NCBI RefSeq assembly: GCF_963576675.1
Contig: NC_088916.1
Location: 86,259,501-86,323,500, forward strand
Direction of reading: 5' to 3'
Length of the DNA stretch: 64,000 nucleotides
Source of the DNA: Euphorbia lathyris
Taxonomy: Eukaryota; Streptophyta; Magnoliopsida; Malpighiales; Euphorbiaceae
Shown here: positions 1 to 10,893 of the stretch, in pieces
How the letters are laid out: each line of letters opens with the position of its first letter
Position numbering within the stretch: position 1 is the stretch's first letter
The notes under the pieces: model-generated
What the model was told of the DNA's origin: nothing
Database searches by the model: none
The model's input: only the letters and a program-made list of their open reading frames with translations
Translations under genes and position numbers: made by a program

Positions 1-731
1 TCATATTACTCGAGGAGAAGAAAGTGTAGAAATTCTCATAGGCTGCAATTGGTTTGAAAGTATTTACTTTATTTCATCAAGTTTGACCTGGGAAGCCAAA
101 GCTTAAATTAATTTAATTCTACCACAACCACATATATAGTTATTAACAATTTATTCAAATAGTCTTAGATCTTTAATCAATTAAACTAATAGATTACTAT
201 TAAAGTTCGGAATTTTAGTTCTTAAACAAGCAAGGATTTATCTAGTTGGTTTTTTAAAGAAGAGTGACCACTTTGACAAGTATTTTCCATTTTTTACTTT
301 CAACAAATTCTAATGAAAAACACGAGTATATTGAAACAATTTCTATTAAAAAAACAAGAGTATATTGAGTGCAATTGAACAAGAACAACATTAAAAGTTG
401 AGTAATCAATTTAGGTTTTAGACCTAGTATGAGGTAACGGACTTATTAAACCAAAAAAAAAATTACGAGTAACTTCACCAAGAAGCCATCGAGGCACTAA
501 TCAAACCATTAATTCTTTGTACACTCGTACGAAAAAGGAAGAAAGGAAAAAATCCAATTGAATATGATTTCTCACTGCAATAGAAAAAAAAAAAAAGTTC
601 AAATTCCTTGGATTTGAAGAGAAAGAATTGTTACCAACAGGTTTGGTACAAACATTGGCTTCTTTCTTAAAAGCTGCACCAGTAAGATGCATCTTCTTTT
701 TCACGAAATAATCATGCAAATACAAATCAAA
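1..731 (-). pseudogene. LisH-motif gene fragment (LEUNIG-like N-terminus), runs off left edge
   Basis: A 97-nt minus-strand exon at 731-635 is bounded by an AG acceptor (732-733) and a GT donor (633-634). It reads FDLYLHDYFVKKKMHLTGAA, then continues AFKKEANVCTKPV. The pattern of an aromatic/Leu-Tyr-x-x-Asp-Tyr start, a KKK turn and a conserved Ala-Ala-Phe is that of a LisH dimerisation motif as found at the N-terminus of plant LEUNIG-type co-repressors. A second possible exon at 42-1 follows an AG acceptor at 43-45 and would keep the frame (AYENFYTFFSSSNM), but only loosely resembles the expected continuation. No first coding exon was placed with confidence. The second copy of this exon, near 54140-54235, has a 1-nt loss and a changed acceptor, so it is broken. 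Whether this copy is expressed cannot be told. The LisH call is moderately secure; the LEUNIG assignment is inference. Confidence 0.45.
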
Positions 732-2481
732 CTTGCAATTCCAGATTCAAAAAATAAAAAAATAAAAAATATTCCATAAGCAAAAATAAAGGAAATCAAA
801 ATCAAAATGTGGTTAAACAAATAGACTAAACACTTAGCCAATAATTAAAATATCACTATTACTTAATTGTATAGCTAAGTCCTCAAGTTGACAAATTTTG
901 ATAAATTTGCACAATTACAATAAATTTCAAGTTGAGATAGCATGAATAAGTAGTATGAATTACAGACAACCATAAATTGATGACAAGTTAAACTACCATA
1001 ATCTAGTCAAGAGGATAAGCGCAAAACTAATTGAACTAATCATAATAAACTGAAGCATGTTCTTGCTATATGGGTTTCATCAAGTTTGAACAGTTTAAGC
1101 AATACAAAAAAAAAATTAGCAAAACCAAAATATCAATATAAAACAAGGACCACGAATGAACTTCTGAAAATAAATAACATTTGACAAAGGCATTTGATGA
1201 TACAACGTAATAACACAACAAACCAATCAATCAAACTAACTCTTTCTAAACATGAACTTTTTAAATAATGCAAATTTAAGTGTAAGAGGGACATGTTAAT
1301 ATAAAAGTAAATTATTAATTCAAAACCTCAAGTTACTTGCAGCCTCTTATCATCTTTCTTGTAAGAAATGATCGTTTTCGTTTTCGCCGGCCACATTCTG
1401 CAATCAGTGCTAAAATATATTTTTTTCTTTCTTCCTGTTTCTGAAGATCTGTTGAATCACTAATATTTTGACATGAATTTTCTTCATGTTTCTTCATTGT
1501 CATATTTCCTACACAATATAAACTAAGTTAAAATCATGTCTTTTCTAGATGGATTCGGATTTTTCACTATCATTCTAGATATTTTTTATTTTTTTTATTA
1601 CTTAAACATTGCAAGGTATATCTATTTGGATTTCTCCTTTGGTTTTGATTTAAAAAAATAATTCAATAGCCATATCCTTCTAAAAATAATATATGTAGGT
1701 TTGGAAACTTCATAAGGCAAAAGAACAAATTCCACAAATCATTATATGTATAAACTTAATTGTGCTGCTCAAAGTTCAAATTGGAAAGCCATACACATAT
1801 ATTAAAATTAGGAGCTTTTAGTAGATTAGAAAAAGAAACTAAAAATCACTGAAAGACATTTGTAGGGAAAGTTTTGAATCCCGTAAAATTAACATATATA
1901 CAACTAATAAGAGAGAGTATACATACAGACATGGAAAAGCGCAGGGAGAGATCTCTTCTATAAGTGAAAGCTATTGTTTATTTGATGAGTGATATAGAGA
2001 ACTCGTTCATTTTTTCTAAGTAAATGCAACTGAAGATTAGTGTGATTGACTGAGATAGAAAATAAAAGAAGAGGGAATTTTGGTGGAGAGCTTCTCCAGA
2101 TATATGAGATTTGGGAGTCTAGGGTTTCTGTTCATCAATCCTTTTGATTATATATGAGATCTAGGAAGATATATTTGTAATTAACTTTTATCTGCTAGGG
2201 TTTCTGTGGAGGAATCATTTTGTTTATATATTTTAAAATTTAAGAATTGCATTTTTATTTAATTTAATAGATTTTTATATGTTCCCTTCATCAACACTTA
2301 GGTTTAATTTTTTTTAAAATAGATAATCATGAAATTTGACCCTAACATTTTTTTTAAAAGTGCAGATTTAGCCTTAAGGCATTAAATAGTTTAACTTTAA
2401 TCCTAAGGTTTCCAAGCAGGATCAGTTTTACCATTATTATATTGAAAATTTGAAAAGACTAGTTTGACTATTATTTAATGT
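140..2481 (+). repeat. Segmental duplication, copy A (uninterrupted)
   Basis: This stretch aligns collinearly with 47388-56403, in the same orientation, once the LINE (47806-54069) and the MITE (54635-55176) are removed. Shared blocks include the sequence around 140-560 (second copy 47388-47805), 598-1000 (54103-54430), 1295-1560 (55195-55460) and 2080-2480 (55965-56400), with scattered substitutions and small indels. Upstream of 140 the second copy is replaced by a CACTA terminus; downstream of 2481 the copies diverge completely. The segment holds the LisH exon; apart from that I see no recognised coding sequence in 732-2515. Confidence 0.85.
1333..1503 (-). CDS. Unrecognised 56-codon small ORF
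   Basis: Minus-strand ATG at 1503-1501, TAA at 1335-1333. The protein is hydrophilic with a strongly basic centre (CGRRKRKRSF), nuclear-localisation-like. A TGTAG acceptor-like site lies just before the ATG, and a GTAACT donor-like site overlaps the stop, so it may be an exon rather than a complete gene. It lies upstream of the LisH exon on the same strand, but the phases do not join directly. The equivalent region of the second segment copy (about 55265-55400) is frameshifted. No family recognised. Confidence 0.2.
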   Translation of the reverse strand: MTMKKHEENSCQNISDSTDLQKQEERKKYILALIAECGRRKRKRSFLTRKMIRGCK

Positions 2482-2524
2482 TGTAAGATTGAGAGATCGA
2501 AATAATGAGGATCAAGAGTTAGTA

Positions 2525-2942
2525 GGGTTAAGGTGCAAAAATACCCATAATATTTTGGGTCAGGAGTAATTTTACCCATAACGTCTAAAATGGTGCAACT
2601 TTACCCCTAACGTTAGTAGGCAAGAGCAAATTTATAAATTGGTTAATTTTTTGAATTGTTTTGTCCAATTCGTATAAAGATAGTATATTTCTTTTTCCAC
2701 ATCCCAACATATATTTGTGATTTGTTACAAATAAAATAATGCATGTGTGAAGCGTAGATGACAATATTTCATGACCGAAAAGACAATTTGATAAATTATT
2801 TCTCAAATTAACCCAATTTATCAATGTTAGTGTTAAAATTGCTCTTGGCTTCCAACTTAGGGAGAAAGTTGCACCATTTTAGACGTTAGGGGTAAAATTA
2901 CTCATGTCCCAAAACGTTATGGGTATTTTTACACTTTAACAC
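2525..2942. mobile_element. Mutator-type MITE with long TIRs
   Basis: A 418-bp element with long inverted termini: the left end begins GGGTTAAGGTGCAAAAATAC, and the right end is its near-complement over roughly 90 bp (blocks such as ACGTCTAAAATGGTGCAACT recur inverted). It is flanked by a perfect 9-bp duplication GAGTTAGTA at 2516-2524 and 2943-2951, diagnostic of Mutator-like elements. It has no coding capacity. Its termini are related to those of the larger element at 25738-27938, so both belong to one TIR family. It sits just past the right end of segment copy A. Confidence 0.85.
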
Positions 2943-2951
2943 GAGTTAGTA

Positions 2952-4123
2952 TTATGGTTTTTGTATTTAGTTGTTACGGAAAAAGAAAGTTTAGAGAGCT
3001 GGTAAGATATTTGCGAAGTTTAGGGAGGTGAAATTTTTTTATGGACAAGTTTATGGAGTTGGTGATACAAAATAAGCAAGTTTAGGGAGCTGATGAGACA
3101 CTTGCAAAGTTCAGGAAGCCAATCTACTATTATGACAAAGTTCAGAGAGCTGGCGATATATTAAGCCATAAAATTATTAAAGTTTTGCTTTTACCTTAAT
3201 AAAATCATTCATGGTGTCGAAATGATGACGTGGACAATTTGCAAGGGAACTCAATGTCACTTATTAGTCACACATGAAAAAAAAATCATGTGGGAGATAC
3301 ATTGATTATGATTATAAATTTTAAAAAAATAAAATTAATTGGAGTTCGACCCATCTATCCTTCCATGTACATCCCCTCTAACAAACAACATATATAAAGA
3401 GCCACTTTTTATCCGTATCTCGAGATTAGCAGCTCATGCTATGGCTAAGCATGCTCGGTCCAATGCTAGTTTCTTTACTGATTTCTTGGTTTCTGTAGTT
3501 TGTAATAGATTTTCTTTAATTTCTTAATAACATTTTGTTTGATTTTTTTTTTAAAAAAACTATTTAAATTATTTATTCAGTTTTTTATTTGAGAGGATGT
3601 CGGGTTAAACCCCCCAGATCCACTCCAAACCCTGATTTCATGCTCTTCAGTTGACTCGGATCTCTCTATCAGTGTCACAGTTCATTGCCCATCCTAGGTC
3701 TTTAACGCTCAGGAATTCTATATTTATATTTTCGGGTAAGCTCATTGTTGGAGCGACCAAATTATGGTCCATAATTTTTGAGTTGTGCATTTTGTAATTT
3801 AAGATGGAATTGGTCCGGTTCTTTTTAATTGCTTAATTTTCTTTGATCATTGGGATAATTCAAATTTTCTAATGTAAATTGGACTCAATTCATCTCTTTC
3901 TAAGAAAAATTGTTTTGCACGGATGTTTATAAATCGATAATCAGATAATTTCAAGTGAATTTTGTTTTACTTGGTATATAAGTGAGTCACACAAATTAGT
4001 TTTGACAAGTTAAATCTGTTGTTGTCAAAACCTAACGGCGTTGATCTGAACCACCTATGGATGGTAATATTGCCTTTGGGTTTAATGAACAGTTCTTTTC
4101 CGTTTGCAACTAACAGGGGCTTA
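2952..4123. other. Intergenic, nothing recognised
   Basis: AT-rich DNA without a convincing gene. An open frame at 3339-3527 has no recognisable domain and no supporting signals. I see no repeats of note. Confidence 0.5.
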
Positions 4124-4444
4124 GACCATCTCCAACACATTTCATCAAATTTACTGCATCAAACCATGTTTCATCATTTTCTCTCTCTGTTTCGATGTTG
4201 CTACAATATTTTTACTCCAACCCATTTCATCATTATTAGAGTTAAATGATTTTGTATGGCTTGATTATTTGTGTTAAATGATTTTTCATTTCTGGTTTTT
4301 ATGTATATAAAATAAATGAAAAAGAAAATAAATAATATTATTTTATTAAATGATGCTCCGTCAAAAAATTTGATGGATCATCAAATTTGATGATAAATGA
4401 CCGTATTTTGATGCATACGGTTTGATGCTGGGTTGGAGATGGTC
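4124..4444. mobile_element. Tourist-like (PIF/Harbinger) MITE
   Basis: A 321-bp element starting GACCATCTCCAAC and ending with its exact inverse GTTGGAGATGGTC. It is flanked on both sides by TTA (4121-4123 and 4445-4447), the 3-bp target duplication typical of PIF/Harbinger. Internally it is AT-rich with repeated TTTGATG/CATCAAA words that extend the inverted termini. No coding capacity. Confidence 0.8.
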
Positions 4445-4566
4445 TTAGAGCTGCTATGAAGCACTAATATGGTTTGATGCGTACACGTATCCGATACTCC
4501 GGGTGCGGGAATTCGGTGGGATACATACGGGACACCCCTAGGAAGTATCCTTTTTTTCTTTTTTTT

Positions 4567-4906
4567 GGGTAAATAATTTATTAGTCCTCTAGTTTTTACC
4601 TAACACACTCTTTAGTCCCTCTATTTTGAAAATCACATTTTAAGGTCTCTATCTTTTACCAATATTAACCTTGTGGTCCTTTTATCTATTTTTTTAGATT
4701 TTTAACCGAACATATCTTAGCTTTTAGGGCAACCACGGTACAATACAAGTTGACCATGTTACTACGATTACAAGTCTAAACAAATTAGACAAAAGGATCA
4801 AAGGGTTAATATTGGCCAAAGTTAGGGACCTTATAAAATGTTTTTCAAAATACGGGGACTAAACAGTGTGTTAGGTAAAAACTAAGGACTAATAAATTAT
4901 TTACCC
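4567..4906. mobile_element. Long-TIR MITE inserted in a poly-T tract
   Basis: About 340 bp starting GGGTAAATAATTTATTAGTC and ending with the inverse (GACTAATAAATTATTTACCC with one change). The inverted similarity extends about 60 bp inward (TTTTTACCTAACACACT against AGTGTGTTAGGTAAAAA). T-runs flank both sides and probably hide the target duplication. The element at 54635-55176 has closely related termini. No coding capacity. Confidence 0.7.
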
Positions 4907-6261
4907 TTTTTTAATGAGGGGATACGCGGGGACACTTCGGGGATACTTTAAGGGTTTTTTTTAAAAAACTTCGAAAGTATAAGGGTTTTTTTTAAAACCC
5001 ATAAAATATAAGAATTAAAATGATATAATCACAGGATTACTAGTATATACAGACACGAAATCATTGAACCCTAGACTAAAATTCAAAATCTCTCCTCTGC
5101 GATGCATTGAACCCTAACAAAATTGAAATTCCTAAATCTTTTCCCTCATCTGGTTTTCAGTGGTTCTGTGCAATCAGTTGTCTTCCTCGATTACTTTGCT
5201 GAACTCGATCCCTCTCATCTGGTCGATCTGCTTTGATCGAGTTTTTCCTCTCATCTGGTGGATCTGCTATGAATTAATTACTTATTAGTTACTTGAGAGT
5301 ATTATTTGTGTTTGTATAATGACTTTATGAATATGATTTGTGATTTATATATTTATGTATCTTTTGAATTTTCATTATAAATGATATATATTATTAATTA
5401 TATATAAAATTTGTAGTATCCCCACCTTACACTGTATGCCTACCGGTATTGGTGCTTCATAGTAGAACTGTAATTCTGGTGAAAGTTGTATGCTCTTGGC
5501 TTGGAAAATGATTTTTCATTGTGATTGTTGTTTGAAAATCACGAAGTTTCTTTGAATTATTGCTTAAATGAGAATGATAAAGTTGAAGGCTGGTGATTAG
5601 TGTGGCTGGATTCTGTTTCCCTTTTTCGCTATTTGTTTTTTCCTGCTTCATTTTACTTCACTCAGTGAACTATATTTTGTTTTCCATAGCCCTAACATGA
5701 ATCCAGGTTTTAAATCATTCACAGTGTTGAAGGCATCAAAAGATGGAATTTACAGCTTGAAATGTAAAAACTTCAAATATGGAGTAGAAGCCATGTATAT
5801 GCTTGCATAGTTGTTAAGAAAGAAATTATATTGCCAGCCCTTGTTTCTGAATGGCAGAGAACTTTTAAACTTTGGAGCTAATTTTGATGACTTCATCTTC
5901 CAATAATTAGGATATTATTTGGGAGCATAAGCTTTGAAGGCTTTTAATTTGTTCACTATATGCAGTGAGACCATAAAGAAATTATGTCTGAGGCTTCATA
6001 TGTTTTAGACTTTTATATATCATCTTTAGATTTCAGAAGATTACTATGACTATTTCCATTATTAGTAAATATGGTTTTTGATTGTCGGCTTTTTATTGTT
6101 TCTTGAGGTGCACTATGATGCATACAAATGTGCCTTGCTTTACCTATTTGTGTAAGGAACATAGTGTCTTGTTGCTCTTTGAGATGATATGTTCATAGTT
6201 GCAAATGTTAAGTCAATCCTTTTGTTTTAGCTGTAATTCTTACATAGAGTGTTTGGGCAGG
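4907..6261 (+). other. 5' flank and leader region of the DMS3-like locus
   Basis: This stretch precedes the first recognised exon of the DMS3-like locus. From about 5060 it has the CT-rich character of a plant 5' leader, with two 'aaccctaa'-type words (5068 and 5108 regions). No TATA box or start codon could be placed with confidence. An AG acceptor at 6260-6261 opens the first recognised exon, so at least one upstream exon should lie here but was not identified; it may be lost. Confidence 0.4.
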
Positions 6262-7071
6262 ATTTGTCTGCTCTGATGGAAGAAGAAGCTAGTATTATCC
6301 CAAGTAATGAAATGCAAAATGGTGGTTCTATGCAAGCTCAATCCGTCATATACAATTCTAAGGTTTTCAGTTTGCATAGCATCTTTACATTTTGTTGTGA
6401 TGTGGGTGTAAATCAAAAGCAATTCTTCTGATATTTATATTTTATTTTTATGGAGTTGACATTTGTAAAAAAAAAGCCAAAATTTCACATTGAAATTTGT
6501 ATTTTTTTAGACATCCTTTAAGTTACTGGAGCTTATTTACAATGTAAAGTAGGTCAAAGAACTAATTGTTAAATTTTAACCTTTGTAGAAATTTCAAGAT
6601 GATCTACACGCAGCAGGAATCAAAATCAAGCAGCATGAGGATAACCTGAAAATTTTGAAAAGTCAACAAAACAAATTAGAAGACTCAATACTTGATCTGC
6701 AAGGTATGCTAAGTTTTATTTTTTGTGCCTCTTGTAGAGGATTGGTTATTTTTGAAGATTACTCAACTAAGAAGTATTTGCATGTGCAGTTCACTTGGAT
6801 ACAAGCACATCTAGGAACAAATTTATGTTGTGTAGTGTAATGGTTTTTAATTTAAGCATGGTAGCTACCTAACAAATTGAACTGAGTCACCTGTTTTTAA
6901 TTGTTGACCATTAATTCTTGGTTCTCCAGGTGCTTTAAGTACTGTGGTGGCAATGTTTAGATCTGTCATTGGTATACACTGTCTCCTTCAATGTTTTAGT
7001 TAATTTAATTAGACAAGATATTTCAGTAAAGTTTTTGCTGATATAAACCAAAAATGATGTTGTTAGGAAAC

Positions 7072-8584
7072 TGTTGTAGCTAGTCCAAATCAGAGTAAAT
7101 TTATTTAGAAATTGTTATTTTCAGAATTATCATTTATTTAGGAAGTCTTAGTATTAGTAGAAATAGGAGTTTATTTTCAGAACTATTATTTAGGAAGTTC
7201 TAATTCTAATAGGATAGTAGTTTATTTTTAGATTTTTTATGTAGGAAGTGTTAAATCTAATAGAATAGGAATCCTAGTTTAAGTCTGCCTTTTGTACTAT
7301 TATAGAAAAGAATCATTTATCATTGGTAAAGTACTATTTGAAAAACAAATTCAGAGGTCAGGAGTTCTTATCATAGAGATCCGGGTTTCTCTCGAACGAG
7401 CTGCATTAATTAATTCTCATCATACTAGCTCGAAAGAAAAAGAAGTAAGATTCACTTCCTGATTTCAAGGTTCAAGGACCCGTAATTTGATCCAAAACTC
7501 AGGAGCTTATAACAAAGTGGTATTAGAGCAAGTTATGAGTGAATCAAGTAATTTGGAAGAACAGTTTGAAGCCTTTTTGAGCTTCATACTGCAAAGACAG
7601 GCCAAAGGTGGAGGCCATGGTACTCCAACTAGAAACCATTGAGGAGAGTCGCAATCTAGCACAACAAGGAAGGAGACAGGGGGTGGACAGTAGAGTACGA
7701 CGGCAGGAGGAGGTCTGCTTCCAAAATTCTCGAAACTGGATTTCCTAAGTTTGATGGGTCGTATGATCCCTTGAGCTGGTTGGTTGCATATGTATGAGCA
7801 TTTTTGTAAGCATTAACACACTGTTGAAAGGCACAGTAGTGGTCAAATAGAGTTGCATAAATCTGCTGAATTACCAAGGCTATATGAAAAAAGAGAAATT
7901 ATCAAGATGGGACTGCTGGCCAGCAGTGGAAGGACCGTTTAAAGAAATGAAAGACTAAGGGGATTTGTTATAATGATGACTAATCGTATACATGAGGACA
8001 TCAGTATAAACGATATCACTGGCTGGAAGGACTGGAGGAACCTTTACTAGAACCAGATGATGAAGATCCTATCACCAACCGATGCTTTGGTGAAGTAGCT
8101 CTCGTTATCATCTTTGTGCATGAGATCACACTCATTTTTGTAGGGGAAGGCAATGTTAAAACTGTTGTAGCTAGTCTATATCATAATAAATCATTATTTT
8201 GATTAGGTTTAGGACTTACTAGTTTCATAATTGTTATTTATTTAGGAAGTCTTAGTCCTTGAGGAGTAGGAATTTATTATCAGAATTGTTATTTTGGAAG
8301 TTTTAATTCTAATAGGGGTATGGTTTTATTTTCAGAATTTTTATTTAGGAAGTTTGAATTATAATATGAGCAGGAGTTCTAGTTCAAGTCTGCCTTTTGT
8401 ACTCTTATAAGTTATAACAGGGAAGTGTTTATCATTAATAAAGTAAGCATCATTTGAAAAACAAATTCAGAGGTCATGAAATTAATTCTCATCATAGGTA
8501 AGCTAGGTCGAAAAAGAAAATAAAATTTACTTCTTGATTTCATAGTCAAGGACCCATAACTCAATCCAAAGCTCAGAACTTATA
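7072..8584 (+). mobile_element. Degenerate LTR retroelement in a DMS3-like intron
   Basis: Two direct repeats, about 7072-7514 and 8163-8584, both begin TGTTGTAGCTAGTC and contain matching blocks such as GTCTGCCTTTTGTACT. Just after the left repeat is TGGTATTAGAGCA (7518-7530), close to the usual initiator-Met tRNA primer-binding sequence. Just before the right repeat is a purine run GTAGGGGAAGG. The roughly 650-bp interior keeps a broken gag trace (7720-7790 resembles FPKFDGSYDPLSW after a frameshift) and no pol. It is therefore an internally deleted Ty3-gypsy-like element. The LTRs have diverged with several indels, so it is old. No clear target duplication was found. Confidence 0.75.
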
Positions 8585-10216
8585 GTGTGAGCAGTTTTTT
8601 TATCTCAACTTCTAGTCAGTGTTTCCGAATGGAAGGATTTACTTTTAGATGCTAGAATTGTTTGGAGATTTTATCTGTATAATCATTTGTGATGCATAAT
8701 ATCTCTTTTCCATTTTCATTTTTTGCTACTGACAAGTTTCCTTTCAGTTATTCTTGGTAATTATCACTCTGCAAGACCTCCTAGTGGTAAAAGTGAAAGC
8801 CATTCCTCCAATCAGAGTGAGGCAGAAACAGTAAAACAGATTATGCAGCATGAAACTTCTGCTGCAGGCATTATGTGTCAGCTGACAACGCGCCATGGTA
8901 CTCATGCACCTCAACTCGCATTCACTAAGGATGTGCTTGGTATTGTTGCTACTCTGGGCAAGGTGGATGATGATAATCTTAGCAGGTTAGTTTGAAGTTG
9001 CATGTTATCTGCTATTGATATTTACTATCTATCTAACATGTAGATTCTTCCTCTTCTATGAAATAAGTCTTATGATTAGTTTCCTTGCTAATATATAATG
9101 TAGTCAGTTAATTTATATACTCCACAATTCCAAGAGCTCTTATTATTTTCAATTAGTGAAATGACTCCGTACTTACTGCCACACTGATCTTTGCTTTTAA
9201 GAGCTGCATGATAATGCAGTTGTTGTTAGTTATCTGCACTATTTTTAATCTACTTTTACTTATTCTTTCTTAATTGCAGGCTTCTTTCGGAGTACTTAGG
9301 AGTAGAGATAATGCTAGGAATTGTTTGCAAGACTTACGAAGGTGTTAAAGCTCTTGAAACTTATGACACGGAAGGCCATTTAATAGTGATTCTGGAATTC
9401 GAGGCTTTGGTACTACTATCGGACGGACTCTGGATGGTCGATTTCTTGTCATTTGTCTCGAAAATTTAAGGCATGTATCTCTTTCTTTTCTTTATTGCTG
9501 TTTGGAATTCAGCTCTTGAATTACAAACTTTTTTTCCCTTGTAAACCTTACTGTGGTGAATTTGTGGATGATGACCCTCAAAGAAGGCTTGATCTTCTAA
9601 AGCCAAAATTGCCTAATGGCGAGTGCCCACCTGGATTTATTGGTTTCGCTATTAACGTGATCCATGTGGATTACATGAATTTGTTGTATGTATCTGATAT
9701 CTATGGCCTCAGAGAGACTCTATTTTACAGCCTCTTTTCTCGCCTGCAAGTTTACAAAAGTAAGGAGGAGATGCTACTTGCTCTTCCACTTATAAGTGAT
9801 GGAGCAATTTCACTAGATGGAGGGATTATTAAGCCTAATGGTTTCTTTTCCTTGGGGAATCGGTAAGTATTTTAATTTCATTATTGACATGAAATTGTCT
9901 TCCAATCGGATCCAACGGTGAATTTCATTGGTTTACAGCATCTCCTTTTGTGGTATTTCGGAATTTGCTTTCTGCATGTAGGTAGTTTAAATGCACTAAG
10001 AAACAAATGTCTTTCTGAATCGTGATAGATTGTAGAATTTTGTATGTGCTATAATTCGATTATAATAGGCCACCTATAGGGTTCATAGCATTAGCCTCTG
10101 ACCTTCCAAATTCAACTCATGATATTTGGTGCATGGATTTTTCTTCCCCCAATTTTTGTACAACTATCATACAAAAGAAAAGAAATACGTATTTTCTCTA
10201 GAATGGTCTATTCAAA

Positions 10217-10408
10217 GGGTGAGCCTTGGCGCAACGGTAAACATTGTTGTTGTTGTGTGACCGAGAGGTCACGGGTTCAAGTCTTAGGAGCCACCTCTTG
10301 CCAAAAAAAATTGGCAGGGGAAGGCTTGCCCCCAGTAGACCCTTGTGATGGGATCCCTCTCCGGACCCTTGCTTAGCGGGGACGCCTAGTGCACCGGACC
10401 GCCCTTTA
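10217..10408 (+). mobile_element. Au-type tRNA-derived SINE in the DMS3-like locus
   Basis: The sequence starts GGGTGAGCCTTGGCGCAACG, containing a pol III A box. It follows with GGTCACGGGTTCAAGTC (B box, about 10269-10285) and the body words CCTCTTGCCAAAAAA, GGGGAAGGCTTGCCCCCAGT and CGGGGACGCC, ending in GCCCTTTA. This organisation and wording match the Au SINE family found across flowering plants. It is in the same orientation as the host locus, in the intron between 9862 and 10552. Microsatellite-like GTGT runs follow it (10471-10502). Confidence 0.85.
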
Positions 10409-10893
10409 TGTTTCATGCGAAGCATCTGGCTACTAAATAACATATTTTGGCATACCCTATGTTTAGAGTTACATGTGTGTGTGTGAGCGCGTGTTGTGTG
10501 TGTATTTCTCATTTGGTATCTCTTCTTTCTGGATTTTTTTTTGTTCGGCAGGAATGATGTTGATGTAAGATTTCCAAAAACTTCCATGTCAGCAAATCCA
10601 CCTGATAGCTACATGGAAACTGAGAATCAACTCAAACAGAAGACATGGGAAAAAGAGAAGTTGACAGAGGATTTAAAGCGAGAGAAAATGTTGTTGAATT
10701 CTGCAAGATTCAATTTTGAGAGAAAGAATGAAGAGTTTGTTAAGTTTCTCTCACAAACCTCTGCAAACAAAACTCAGGTATTGCACTGAACACATCTTAA
10801 TTGAGTTGGATTGGAGTTGTATTTTGCAGATTTCAACAGCATTTGCTCTCCCTTCAGATGCAGGGAGGATAAGATAGGTTCAACCCTAGATGA

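Larger units (their letters stand above)
6262..10893 (+). pseudogene. DMS3: DMS3-like SMC-hinge gene of RNA-directed DNA methylation, disabled
   Basis: DMS3 is an SMC-hinge-domain protein of the DDR complex that helps recruit RNA polymerase V in plant RNA-directed DNA methylation. Recognised exons: 6262-6362 (MQNGGS block), 6589-6703 (coiled-coil start IKQHEDNLK), a doubtful 42-nt exon 6930-6971, 8748-8985 (HETSAAG block, LTKDVLG-like AFTKDVLGIVATLGKVDDD), 9280-9472, about 9553-9862 ([48 protein letters not shown]), 10552-10777 (C-terminal coiled coil, NFERKNEEFVKF) and 10858-10893. Lesions: a 1-nt loss near 9377-9382 shifts frame before the [16 protein letters not shown] block; the exon ending 9472 has a GC donor; the next exon lacks an AG acceptor (AA is present near 9549-9551); and TAA at 10870-10872 precedes the final residues DRFNPR and TGA (10891). 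No first exon was found. Identity is strong; a sequencing error could explain one lesion, hardly all. Confidence 0.85.

Noticed and set aside
5680..5830. First exon of the DMS3-like gene at the ATG near 5697
   Set aside because: The reading (MNPGFKSF...) does not resemble the DMS3 N-terminus and has no suitable donor in phase with 6262.
6930..6971. A 42-nt exon (GALSTVVAMFRSVI) in the DMS3-like gene
   Set aside because: Splice sites are plausible and it is in phase, but joining 6703 directly to 8748 also keeps frame and fits the family better, so I do not count it as a firm exon.
10119..10587. Open frames on both strands around 10.1-10.6 kb
   Set aside because: They are read through the SINE and the adjacent GT microsatellite; no domain is present.
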